Shown piece after piece: positions 52,201 to 64,000 of a DNA stretch of 64,000 bases. Position 1 is the stretch's first letter. The number at the start of each line of letters is the position of its first letter. This stretch comes from Inia geoffrensis (Eukaryota > Chordata > Mammalia > Artiodactyla > Iniidae), in the NCBI GenBank assembly GCA_036417435.1, contig CM070913.1:2160680-2224679 (forward strand). The letters run 5' to 3'. The notes under the pieces are model-generated. The model ran no database searches. It saw nothing but the letters and a program-made list of their open reading frames with translations, and was not told where the DNA came from. The translations under genes and the position numbers were made by a program.

Positions 52201-55200
52201 TGCTAACCCTTAAGCACTGTCGTACCCTAACCTGTACCCTAATCCCTCTCCATTCCCTAACCCTAACCCTAACCTGAAACCTAACCATGACACTCACCCG
52301 AAACTTTACCCTCACCCGTGCGCTAATCTTAACCAGGACACCAAGACTAACTCGTGCTCTCAAACGTACGCTAACACTAAACCGCAGCGGTACCCTAACC
52401 TGTATCCTAATCCCTCTCCAATCCCTAACCCTAACCCTAACCTGAAACCTAACCATGACACTCACCCGAAACTTTAACCTCACCCGTGTCCTAATTTTTA
52501 CCAGTACATCAACACTAACCCATGCCCTCTAACATACGCCAACCCTAAGCCATTGCCGTACACTAACCTGTACCCTAATCAATCCCCATTCCCTAACCCT
52601 AACCCTAACCCTAACCCTTAACGTGACCCTATTCCGAGGCCTTACCCTCACCCGTGCCCTAATCGTAAGCAGTACACTAACACTAACTAGTGACCTCACA
52701 TGTACGCTAAACCTTAAGCGTTGTGGTACCCTAAACTGTGCCCTAATATCTCCCCATTTTCTAAACCTAACCCTAACCCGAATTCTATCCCTGACCCTCA
52801 CCCGAAACCTTACCCTCACCCGTGCCCTAATCTTAACCAGGACACCAACACTAACTTGTGCCCTCACACGTGCGCTAACCCTTAATCGTTGTCGTACCCT
52901 AAACTGTACCCTAATCCCTCCCCATTCCCTAACCCTAACCCTAACCCGACTCCTAACCCTGACCCTCACCTGAAGCCTTACCCTCACCCGTGCCCTAATC
53001 TTAACCAGGACACTAACACTAACCCTTGCCCTCACACGAACGCTAACCCTTAAACACTGTCGTACCCTAAGCTGTACCCTAATACCTCTGCATTCCTTAA
53101 CCCTAACCCTAACCCGAATCCTAACCCTGACCCTCACCCGAAGCCTTACCCTCACCCGTGCCCTAATCTTAACCAGGACACCAACACTAACTCGTGCCCT
53201 CACACGTACGCTAAACCTTAAGCGTTGTCGTACCCTAAATTGTACCCTAATCCCTCCCCATTCCTTAACCCTAACCCTAACCCCATCCCTAAACCTGACC
53301 CACTTCCGATGCCCTACCCTAACCAATGCCCTAATATTAACCAGTACACAAACACTAACTCATGCCCTCAAACGTACGCTAACCCTTAAGCATTGTCCTA
53401 CCCCATCCTGTACCCTAATCCCTCCCCATTCCCTAACCCTAACCCTAAGCGAAACCCTGAACGTGACCCTTTTCCGAGGCCTTACCCTCATCGGTGCCGT
53501 TGTCTTAACCAGTACACCAACACTAACTCGTGCCCTCACACTTACGCTAACCCTTAAGCATTGTCGTACCCTAACCTGTACCCTAATCCCTCTCCATTCC
53601 CTAACTTTAACCCTAACCCGAATCCTAACCCTGACCCTCACCTGAAGCCTTACCCTCACCCGTGCCCTAATCTTAACCAGGACACCAAGACTAACTCGTG
53701 CCCTCAAACGTACGCTAACACTAAACCGCAGCGGTACCCTAACCTGTACCCTAATCCCTCTCCATTCCCTAACCCTAACCCTAACCTGAAACCTAACCAT
53801 GACACTCACCCGAAACTTTACCCTCACCCGTGTCCTAATTTTAACCAGTACATCAACACTAACCCATGCCCTCTAACGTACGCCAAACCTAAGCCATTGC
53901 CGTACCCTAACCTGTACCCTAATCAATCCCCATTCCCTAACCCTAACCCTAACCCTAACCCATAACGTGACCCTCTTCCGAGGCCTTACCCTCACCCGTG
54001 CCCTAATCGTAAGCAGTACACTAACACTAACTAGTGACCTCACACGTACGCTAAACCTTAAGCGTTGTGGTACCCTAAACTGTGCCCTAATATCTCCCCA
54101 TTCCCTAACACTAACCCTAACCCGAATTCTATCGCTGACCCTCACCCGAAACCTTACCCTCACCCGTGCCCTAATCTTAACCAGGACACCAACACTAACT
54201 TGTGCCCTCACACGTACGCTAACCCTTAAACGTTGTGGAACCCTAAACTGTACCCTAATCCCTCCCCATTCCCTAACCCTAACCCTAACCCGAATCCTAA
54301 CCCTGACTCTCACCTGAAGCCTTACCCTCACCCGTGCCCTAATCTTAACCAGGACACTAACACTAACTCGTGCCCTCACACGAACGCTAACCCTTAAGCA
54401 CTGTCGTACCCTAAGCTGTACCCTAATCCCTCTGCATTCCTTAACCCTAACCCTAACCCGAATCCTAACCCGACCCTCACCCGAAGCCTTACCCTCACCC
54501 GTGCCCTAATCTTAACCAGGACACCAACACTAACTCGTCCCCTCACACGTACGCTAAACCTTAAGCGTTGTCGTACCCTAAATTGTACCCTAATCCCTCC
54601 CCATTCCTTATCCCTAACCCAAACCCCATTCCTAAACGTGACCCACTTCCGATGCCCTACCCTAACCAATGCCCTGAACATAACCAGTACACAAACACTA
54701 ACTCATGCCCTCAAACGTACGCTAACCCTTAAGCATTGTCGTACCCTAACCTGTACCCTAATCCCTCCCCATTCCCTAACCCTAACCCTAACCGCAACCC
54801 TGAACGTGACCCTTTTCCGACGCCTTACCCTCATCGGTGCCGTTGTCTTAACCAGTACACCAACACTAATTCGTGCCCTCACACTTATGCTAACCCTTAA
54901 GCACTGTCGTACCCTAACCTGTACCCTACTCCCTCTCCATTCCCTAACCCTAACCCTAACCTGAAACCTTACCATGACACTCACCCGAAACTTTACCCTC
55001 ACCCGTGCCCTAATCTTAACCAGGACACCAAGACTAACTCGTGCCATCAAACGTACGCTAACACTAAACCGCAGCGGTACCCTAACCTGTACCCTAATCC
55101 CTCTCCATTCCCTAACCCTAACCCTAACCTGAAACCTAACCATGACACTCACCCGAAACTTTAACCTCACCCGTGTCCTAATTTTTACCAGTACATCAAC

Positions 55201-55828
55201 ACTAACCCATTCCCTCTAACATACGCCATCCCTAAGCCATTGCCGTACCCTAACCTGTACCCTAATCAATCCCCATTCCCTAACCCTAACCCTAACCCTA
55301 ACCCTTAACCTGACCCTATTCCGAGGCCTTACCCTCACCCGTGCCCTAATCGTAAGCAGTACACTAACACTAACTAGTGACCTCACACGTACGCTAAACC
55401 TGAAGCGTTGTGGTACCCTAAACTGTGCCCTAATATCTCCCCATTTTCTAAACCTAACCCTAACCCGAATTCTATCCCTGACCCTCACCCGAAACCTTAC
55501 CCTCACCCGTGCCCTAATCTTAACCAGGACACCAACACTAACTTCTGCCCTCACACGTATGCTAACCCTTAATCGTTGTCGAACCCTAAACTGTACCCAA
55601 TCCCTCCCCATTCCCTAACCCTAACCCTAACCCGAATCCTAACCCTGACCCTGACCTGAAGCCTTACCCTCACCCGTGCCCTAATCTTAACCAGGACACT
55701 AACACTAACCCTTGCCCTCACACGAACGCTCACCCTTAAGCACTGTCGTACCCTAAGCTGTACCCTATTCCCTCTGCATTCCTTAACCCTAACCCTAACC
55801 CGAATCCTAACCCTGACCCTCACCCGAA
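40212..55828 (-). repeat. 15,617-bp tandem duplication, copy 2
   Basis: Directly follows copy 1, head to tail. After about 55,845 the sequence goes on as ordinary array (aatcttaaccagg) where a third copy would have aatcgtaagcag. 15,617 is 93 monomers minus 7 bases. Confidence 0.88.
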
Positions 55829-57160
55829 GCCTTACCCTCACCCGTGCCCTAATCTTAACCAGGACACCAACACTAACTCGTGCCCTCACACGTACGCTAA
55901 ACCTTAAGCGTTGTCGTACCCTAAATTGTACCCTAATCCCTCCCCATTCCTTAACCCTAACCCTAACCCCATCCCTAAACCTGACCCACTTCCGATGCCC
56001 TACCCTAACCAATGCCCTAATCTTAACCAGTACACAAACACTAACTCATGCCCTCAAACGTACGCTAACCCTTAAGCATTGTCGTACGCCATCCTGTACC
56101 CTAATCCCTCCCCATTCCCTAACCCTAACCCTAAGCGAAACCCTGAACGTGACCCTTTTCCGAGGCCTTACCCTCATCGGTGCCGTTGTCTTAACCAGTA
56201 CACCAACACTAACTCGTGCCCTCACACTTACGCTAACCCTTAAGCATTGTCGTACCCTAGCCTGTACCCGAATCCCTCTCCATTCCCTAACCCTAACCCT
56301 AACCTGAAACCTAACCATGACACTCACCCGATACTTTACCCTCACCCGTGCCCTAATCTTAACCAGGACACCAAGACTAACTCGTGCCCTCAAACGTACG
56401 CTAACACTAAACCGCAGCGGTACCCTAACCTGTATCCTAATCCCTCTCCAATCGCTAACCCTAACCCTAACCTGAAACCTAACCATGACACTCACCCGAA
56501 ACTTTAACCTCACCCGTGTCCTAATTTTTACCAGTACATCAACACTAACCCATGCCCTCTAACATACGCCAACCCTAAGCCATTGCCGTACCCTAACCTG
56601 TACCCTAATCAATCCCCATTCCCTAACCCTAACCCTAACCCTAACCCTTAACGTGACCCTATTCCGAGGCCTTACCCTCACCCGTGCCCTAATCGTAAGC
56701 AGTACACTAACACTAACTAGTGACCTCACACGTACGCTAAACCTTAAGCGTTGTGGTACCCTAAACTGTGCCCTAATATCTCCCCATTCCCTGACCCTAA
56801 CCCTAACCCGAATTCTATCCCTGACCCTCACCCGAAACCTTACCCTCACCCGTGCCCTAATCTTAACCAGGACACCAACACTAACTTGTGCCCTCACACG
56901 TGCGCTAACCCTTAATCGTTGTCGTACCCTAAACTGTACCCTAATCCCTCCCCATTCCCTAACCCTAACCCTAACCCGAATCCTAACCCTGACCCTCACC
57001 TGAAACCTTACCCTCACCGGTGCCCTAATCTTAACCAGGACACTAACACTAACCCTTGCCCTCACACGAACGCTAACCCTTAAGCACTGTCGTACCCTAA
57101 GCTGTACCCTAATACCTCTGCATTCCTTAACCCTAACCCTAACCCGAATCCTAACCCTGA
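53130..57160 (-). repeat. 4,030-bp tandem duplication, copy 1 (three higher-order repeats)
   Basis: Rare variants recur at +4,030: taatattaacc at about 53,334 and 57,364, ctaactttaacc at about 53,603 and 57,633, and cccgatactttacc at 56,328 and 60,358. Limits are known to about 80 bp: 53,051 no longer matches and 53,334 does. Confidence 0.8.
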
Positions 57161-60100
57161 CCCTCACCCGAAGCCTTACCCTCACCCGTGCCCTAATCTT
57201 AACCAGGACACCAACACTAACTCGTGCCCTCACACGTACGCTAAACCTTAAGCGTTGTCGTACCCTAAATTGTACCCTAATCCCTCCCCATTCCTTAACC
57301 CTAACCCTAACCCCATCCCTAAACCTGACCCACTTCCGATGCCCTACCCTAACCAATGCCCTAATATTAACCAGTACACAAACACTAACTCATGCCCTCA
57401 AACGTACGCTAACCCTTAAGCATTGTCCTACCCCATCCTGTACCCTAATCCCTCCCCATTCCCTAACCCTAACCCTAAGCGAAACCCTGAACGTGACCCT
57501 TTTCCGAGGCCTTACCCTCATCGGTGCCGTTGTCTTAACCAGTACACCAACACTAACTCGTGCCCTCACACTTACGCTAACCCTTAAGCATTGTCGTACC
57601 CTAACCTGTACCCTAATCCCTCTCCATTCCCTAACTTTAACCCTAACCCGAATCCTAACCCTGACCCTCACCTGAAGCCTTACCCTCACCCGTGCCCTAA
57701 TCTTAACCAGGACACCAAGACTAACTCGTGCCCTCAAACGTACGCTAACACTAAACCGCAGCGGTACCCTAACCTGTACCCTAATCCCTCTCCATTCCCT
57801 AACCCTAACCCTAACCTGAAACCTAACCATGACACTCACCCGAAACTTTACCCTCACCCGTGTCCTAATTTTAACCAGTACATCAACACTAACCCATGCC
57901 CTCTAACGTACGCCAAACCTAAGCCATTGCCGTACCCTAACCTGTACCCTAATCAATCCCCATTCCCTAACCCTAACCCTAACCCTAACCCATAACGTGA
58001 CCCTCTTCCGAGGCCTTACCCTCACCCGTGCCCTAATCGTAAGCAGTACACTAACACTAACTAGTGACCTCACACGTACGCTAAACCTTAAGCGTTGTGG
58101 TACCCTAAACTGTGCCCTAATATCTCCCCATTCCCTAACACTAACCCTAACCCGAATTCTATCGCTGACCCTCACCCGAAACCTTACCCTCACCCGTGCC
58201 CTAATCTTAACCAGGACACCAACACTAACTTGTGCCCTCACACGTACGCTAACCCTTAAACGTTGTGGAACCCTAAACTGTACCCTAATCCCTCCCCATT
58301 CCCTAACCCTAACCCTAACCCGAATCCTAACCCTGACTCTCACCTGAAGCCTTATCCTCACCCGTGCCCTAATCTTAACCAGGACACTAACACTAACTCG
58401 TGCCCTCACACGAACGCTAACCCTTAAGCACTGTCGTACCCTAAGCTGTACCCTAATCCCTCTGCATTCCTTAACCCTAACCCTAACCCGAATCCTAACC
58501 CGACCCTCACCCGAAGCCTTACCCTCACCCGTGCCCTAATCTTAACCAGGACACCAACACTAACTCGTCCCCTCACACGTACGCTAAACCTTAAGCGTTG
58601 TCGTACCCTAAATTGTACCCTAATCCCTCCCCATTCCTTATCCCTAACCCAAACCCCATTCCTAAACGTGACCCACTTCCGATGCCCTACCCTAACCAAT
58701 GCCCTGAACATAACCAGTACACAAACACTAACTCATGCCCTCAAACGTACGCTAACCCTTAAGCATTGTCGTACCCTAACCTGTACCCTAATCCCTCCCC
58801 ATTCCCTAACCCTAACCCTAACCGCAACCCTGAACGTGACCCTTTTCCGACGCCTTACCCTCATCGGTGCCGTTGTCTTAACCAGTACACCAACACTAAT
58901 TCGTGCCCTCACACTTATGCTAACCCTTAAGCACTGTCGTACCCTAACCTGTACCCTACTCCCTCTCCATTCCCTAACCCTAACCCTAACCTGAAACCTT
59001 ACCATGACACTCACCCGAAACTTTACCCTCACCCGTGCCCTAATCTTAACCAGGACACCAAGACTAACTCGTGCCATCAAACGTACGCTAACACTAAACC
59101 GCAGCGGTACCCTAACCTGTACCCTAATCCCTCTCCATTCCCTAAACCTAACCCTAACCTGAAACCTAACCATGACACTCACCCGAAACTTTAACCTCAC
59201 CCGTGTCCTAATTTTTACCAGTACATCAACACTAACCCATTCCCTCTAACATACGCCATCCCTAAGCCATTGCCGTACCCTAACCTGTACCCTAATCAAT
59301 CCCCATTCCCTAACCCTAACCCTAACCCTAACCCTTAACCTGACCCTATTCCGAGGCCTTACCCTCACCCGTGCCCTAATCGTAAGCAGTACACTAACAC
59401 TAACTAGTGACCTCACACGTACGCTAAACCTGAAGCGTTGTGGTACCCTAAACTGTGCCCTAATATCTCCCCATTTTCTAAACCTAACCCTAACCCGAAT
59501 TCTATCCCTGACCCTCACCCGAAACCTTACCCTCACCCGTGCCCTAATCTTAACCAGGACACCAACACTAACTTCTGCCCTCACACGTATGCTAACCCTT
59601 AATCGTTGTCGAACCCTAAACTGTACCCAATCCCTCCCCATTCCCTAACCCTAACCCTAACCCGAATCCTAACCCTGACCCTGACCTGAAGCCTTACCCT
59701 CACCCGTGCCCTAATCTTAACCAGGACACTAACACTAACCCTTGCCCTCACACGAACGCTCACCCTTAAGCACTGTCGTACCCTAAGCTGTACCCTATTC
59801 CCTCTGCATTCCTTAACCCTAACCCTAACCCGAATCCTAACCCTGACCCTCACCCGAAGCCTTACCCTCACCCGTGCCCTAATCTTAACCAGGACACCAA
59901 CACTAACTCGTGCCCTCACACGTACGCTAAACCTTAAGCGTTGTCGTACCCTAAATTGTACCCTAATCCCTCCCCATTCCTTAACCCTAACCCTAACCCC
60001 ATCCCTAAACCTGACCCACTTCCGATGCCCTACCCTAACCAATGCCCTAATCTTAACCAGTACACAAACACTAACTCATGCCCTCAAACGTACGCTAACC

Positions 60101-61190
60101 CTTAAGCATTGTCGTACGCCATCCTGTACCCTAATCCCTCCCCATTCCCTAACCCTAACCCTAAGCGAAACCCTGAACGTGACCCTTTTCCGAGGCCTTA
60201 CCCTCATCGGTGCCGTTGTCTTAACCAGTACACCAACACTAACTCGTGCCCTCACACTTACGCTAACCCTTAAGCATTGTCGTACCCTAGCCTGTACCCG
60301 AATCCCTCTCCATTCCCTAACCCTAACCCTAACCTGAAACCTAACCATGACACTCACCCGATACTTTACCCTCACCCGTGCCCTAATCTTAACCAGGACA
60401 CCAAGACTAACTCGTGCCCTCAAACGTACGCTAACACTAAACCGCAGCGGTACCCTAACCTGTATCCTAATCCCTCTCCAATCGCTAACCCTAACCCTAA
60501 CCTGAAACCTAACCATGACACTCACCCGAAACTTTAACCTCACCCGTGTCCTAATTTTTACCAGTACATCAACACTAACCCATGCCCTCTAACATACGCC
60601 AACCCTAAGCCATTGCCGTACCCTAACCTGTACCCTAATCAATCCCCATTCCCTAACCCTAACCCTAACCCTAACCCTTAACGTGACCCTATTCCGAGGC
60701 CTTACCCTCACCCGTGCCCTAATCGTAAGCAGTACACTAACACTAACTAGTGACCTCACACGTACGCTAAACCTTAAGCGTTGTGGTACCCTAAACTGTG
60801 CCCTAATATCTCCCCATTCCCTGACCCTAACCCTAACCCGAATTCTATCCCTGACCCTCACCCGAAACCTTACCCTCACCCGTGCCCTAATCTTAACCAG
60901 GACACCAACACTAACTTGTGCCCTCACACGTGCGCTAACCCTTAATCGTTGTCGTACCCTAAACTGTACCCTAATCCCTCCCCATTCCCTAACCCTAACC
61001 CTAACCCGAATCCTAACCCTGACCCTCACCTGAAACCTTACCCTCACCGGTGCCCTAATCTTAACCAGGACACTAACACTAACCCTTGCCCTCACACGAA
61101 CGCTAACCCTTAAGCACTGTCGTACCCTAAGCTGTACCCTAATACCTCTGCATTCCTTAACCCTAACCCTAACCCGAATCCTAACCCTGA
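57161..61190 (-). repeat. 4,030-bp tandem duplication, copy 2
   Basis: Second copy, matching until about 61,190-61,270. At 61,271 and 61,312 it departs from the copy before. The variant tgaaaccttaccctcaccgg is at 57,001 and 61,031 but not at 52,971, which fixes the register of the duplication. Confidence 0.8.
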
Positions 61191-64000
61191 CCCTCACCCG
61201 AAGCCTTACCCTCACCCGTGCCCTAATCTTAACCAGGACACCAACACTAACTCGTGCCCTCACACGTACGTTAAACCTTAAGCGTTGTCGTACCCTAAAT
61301 TGTACCCTAATCAATCCCCATTCCTTAACCCTAACCCTAACCCCATCCCTAAACCTGACCCACTTCCGATGCCCTACCCTAAACAATGCCCTAATCTTAA
61401 CAAATACACAAACACTAACTCATGCCCTCAAACGTACGCTAACCCTTAAGCATTGTCGTACCCTAACCTGTACCCTAATCCCTCCCCATTCCCTAACCCT
61501 AACCCTAACCGCAACCCTGACGTGACCCTTTTCCGACGCCTTACCCTCATCGGTGCCGTTGTCTTAACCAGTACACCAACACTAATCCGTGCCCTCACAC
61601 TTATGCTAACCCTTAAGCACTGTCGTACCCTAACATGTACCCTAATCCCTCTCCATTCCGTAACCCTAACCCTAACCCGAATCCTAACCCTGACCCTCAC
61701 CTGAAGCCTTACCATCACCCGTGCCCTAATCTTAACCAGGACACCAAGACTAACTCGTGCCCTCAAACGTACGCTAACACTAAACCGCAGCGGTACCCTA
61801 ACCTGTACCCTAATCCCTCTCCATTCCCTAACCCTAACCCTAACCTGAAACCTAACCATGACACTCACCCGAAACTTTACCCTCACCCGTGTCCTAATTT
61901 TAACCAGTACATCAACACTAACCCATGCCCTCTAACGTACGCCAAACCTAAGCCATTGCCGTACCCTAACCTGTACCCTAATCAACCCCCATTCCCTAAC
62001 CCTAACCCTAACCGTAACCCTTAACGTGACCCTCTTCCGAGGCCTTACCCTCACCCGTGCCCTAATCGTAAGCAGTACACTAACACTAACTAGTGACCTC
62101 ACACGTACGCTAAACCTTAAGCGTTGTGGTACCCTAAACTGTGCCCTAATATCTCCCCATTCCCTAACCCTAACCCTAACCCGAATTCTATCCCTGACCC
62201 TCACCCGAAACCTTACCCTCACCCGTGCCCTAATCTTAACCAGGACACCAACACTAACTTGTGCCCTCACACGTACGCTAACACTTAAACTTTGTGGAAC
62301 CCTAAACTGTACCCTAATCCCTCCCCATTCCCTAACCCTAACCCTAACCCGAATCCTAACCCTGACCCTCACCTGAAGCCTTACCCTCACCCGTGCCCTA
62401 ATCTTAGCCAGGACACTAACACTAACCCTTGCCCTCACACGAACGCTAATCCTTAAGCACTGTCGTACCCTAAGCTGTACCCTAATCCCTCTGCATTCCT
62501 TAACCCTAACCCTAACCCGAATCCTAACCCGACCCTCACCCGAAGCCTTACCCTCACCCGTGCCCTAATCTTAACCAAGACACCAACACTAACTCGTCCC
62601 CTCACACGTACGCTAAACCTTAAGCGTTGTCGTACCCTAAATTGTACCCTAATCCCTCCCCATTCCTTAACCCTAACCCTAACCCCATTCCTAAACGTGA
62701 CCCACTTCCAATGCCCTACCCTAACCAATGCCCTGAACTTAACCAGTACAAAAACACTAACTCATGCCCTCAAACGTACGCTAACCCTTAAGCATTGTCG
62801 TACCCTAACCTGTACCCTAATCCCTCCCCATTCCCTAACCCTAACCCTAACCGCAACCCTGACGTGACCCTTTTCCGACGCCTTACCCTCATCGGTGCCG
62901 TTGTCTTAACCAGTGCACCAACACTAATTCGTGCCCTCACACTTATGCTAACCCTTAAGCACTGTCGTACCCTAACCTGTACCCTAATCCCTCTCCATTC
63001 CCTAACCCTAACCCTAACCTGAAACCTAACCATGACACTCACCCGAAACTTTACCCTCACCCGTGCCCTAATCTTAACCAGGACACCAAGACTAACTCAT
63101 GCCCTCAAACGTACGCTAACACTAAACCGCAGCGGTACCCTAACCTGTATCCTAATCCCTCTCCAATCGCTAACCCTAACCCTAACCTGAAACCTAACCA
63201 TGACACTCACCCGAAACTTTAACCTCACCCGTGTCCTAATTTTTACCAGTACATCAACACTAACCCATGCCCTCTAACATACGCCAACCCTAAGCCATTG
63301 CCGTACCCTAACCTGTACCCTAATCAATCCCCATTCCCTAACCCTAACCCTAACCCTAACCCTTAACGTGACCCTATTCCGAGGCCTTACCCTCACCCGT
63401 GCCCTAATCGTAAGCAGTACACTAACACTAACTAGTGACCTCACACGTACGCTAAACCTTAAGCGTTGTGGTACCCTAAACTGTGCCCTAATATCTCCCC
63501 ATTTTCTAAACCTAACCCTAACCCGAATTCTATCCCTGACCCTCACCCGAAACCTTACCCTCAACCGTGCCCTAATCTTAACCAGGACACCAACACTAAC
63601 TTGTGCCCTCACACGTGCGCTAACCCTTAATCGTTGTCGTACCCTAAACTGTACCCTAATCCCTCCCCATTCCCTAAACCTAACCCTAACCCGAATCCTA
63701 ACCCTGACCCTCACCTGAAGCCTTACCCTCACCGGTGCCCTAATCTTAACCAGGACACTAACACTAACCCTTGCCCTCACACGAACGCTAACCCTTAAGC
63801 ACTGTCGTACCCTAAGCTGTACCCTAATACCTCTGCATTCCTTAACCCTAACCCTAACCCGAATCCTAACCCTGACCCTCACCCGAAGCCTTACCCTCAC
63901 CCGTGCCCTAATCTTAACCAGGACACGAACACTAACTCGTGCCCTCACACGTACGCTAAACCTTAAGCGTTCTCGTACCCTAAATTGTACCCTAATCAAT

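Larger units (their letters stand above)
23649..52532 (-). repeat. Irregular part of the telomere-derived satellite
   Basis: Type A monomers begin at 23,649, 24,489, 26,337, 28,520, 29,024, 30,199, 31,878, 34,230, 35,405, 36,916, 38,260, 39,603, 41,954, 44,137, 44,641, 45,816, 47,495, 49,847 and 51,022. The gaps correspond to 5, 11, 13, 3, 7, 10, 14, 7, 9, 8, 8, 14, 13, 3, 7, 10, 14, 7 and 9 monomers. The series 13-3-7-10-14-7-9 appears twice because the region contains a 15.6-kb duplication. Confidence 0.85.
19441..64000 (-). repeat. Telomere-derived satellite array, 168-bp monomer, higher-order repeats
   Basis: All 44.5 kb consists of a 168-bp monomer, about 265 copies. Each monomer divides into 28 hexamers in the CTAACC register: it starts CGTACG, usually has CTTAAG third, keeps pure CTAACC at hexamers 11-13, and ends CTCACA. 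Most other hexamers are one or two substitutions from CTAACC (CTCACC, CGAAGC, CGTGCC, CTAATC). The strand is given as minus because the G-rich TTAGGG strand is the minus strand. Eight monomer types (A-H) alternate in a fixed order. The array begins abruptly with a type A monomer and runs past the window end. A GC-rich satellite at chromosome ends has been described in baleen whales (the 'heavy satellite'); this may be that family, but I cannot align it. All open frames here come from the hexamer period. Confidence 0.95.
52533..64000 (-). repeat. Regular eight-monomer higher-order repeat block
   Basis: Type A monomers begin at 52,533, 53,877, 55,220, 56,563, 57,907, 59,250, 60,593, 61,936 and 63,278, always 1,342-1,344 bp apart. 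This gives eight full A-H rounds and one partial round that runs off the window. Some rounds carry a B/C-like third monomer but keep eight monomers. Confidence 0.88.

Noticed and set aside
19448..63999. More than a hundred open frames with Leu-Thr, Asn-Pro, Val-Arg or Gly-Leu repeats, up to 716 codons
   Set aside because: The hexamer CTAACC gives these dipeptides in its frames and lacks stops in most; frames occur on both strands over the same DNA. Not listed as genes, though possible translation of the G-strand is noted as a finding.
19441..64000. CRISPR-like or bacterial repeat array
   Set aside because: There is no repeat-spacer alternation; the whole monomer repeats, the hexamers are telomeric and the flanks hold LINE-1 and ERV1 sequence, so this is mammalian satellite DNA.

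Overview
This window is non-coding, satellite-rich mammalian DNA, almost certainly from a whale, and probably from a heterochromatic or subtelomeric block. I find no intact protein-coding gene and no recognisable RNA gene. The whale call rests on two things. First, positions 1-14,090 hold a tandem satellite with a 1,736-bp unit and an internal segment derived from the 3' end of a LINE-1; this fits the 'common cetacean satellite', whose unit is about 1.7-1.8 kb in most cetaceans and about 1.58 kb in dolphins and their close relatives. Second, the free L1 fragments at 14,091-14,805 and 18,868-19,050 have the 3' end typical of cetartiodactyl L1. The 1,736-bp length points away from delphinoids and towards baleen whales or other non-delphinoid lineages.

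Layout. (1) 1-14,090: nine head-to-tail satellite units. Units 1-5 are nearly identical. Units 6-9 are progressively more diverged, unit 8 has lost about 713 bp inside and unit 9 is cut short. Every unit carries a 72-bp zero-spacer palindrome that can fold as a hairpin or cruciform. (2) 14,091-19,182: a single-copy island. It holds an L1 3' fragment, a GC-rich stretch without a recognisable gene, a broken ERV1 (gammaretrovirus-like) pol remnant, a probable 3' LTR (18,071-18,540), AT-rich sequence and a second L1 3' fragment. (3) 19,183-19,443: one diverged fragment of the 1,736-bp satellite, starting just outside its palindrome. (4) 19,441-64,000 and beyond: a second satellite, built entirely from degenerate telomere hexamers.

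The second satellite is the most striking part. Its monomer is 168 bp, which is exactly 28 hexamers in the CTAACC (telomere) register. Eight monomer types, which I call A to H, follow each other in a fixed order and make a higher-order repeat (HOR) of about 1,343 bp. From 52,533 to the window end this HOR is regular. In 19,452-52,532 the distance between successive A monomers varies from 3 to 14 monomers, with hybrid monomers that show unequal exchange. Three layers of recent duplication lie on top: a 15,617-bp tandem duplication (about 24,595-40,211 and 40,212-55,828), a 4,030-bp tandem duplication (three HORs) near 53.1-61.2 kb, and a 3.5-kb block repeated at an offset of 8,229 bp.

The hundreds of open reading frames in 19.4-64 kb are a consequence of the hexamer: CTAACC reads as Leu-Thr or Asn-Pro on the plus strand and as Val-Arg on the minus strand. 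They are not conventional genes. The minus strand is the TTAGGG strand, so any transcript from it would resemble telomeric RNA (TERRA) with very long Val-Arg-like frames.
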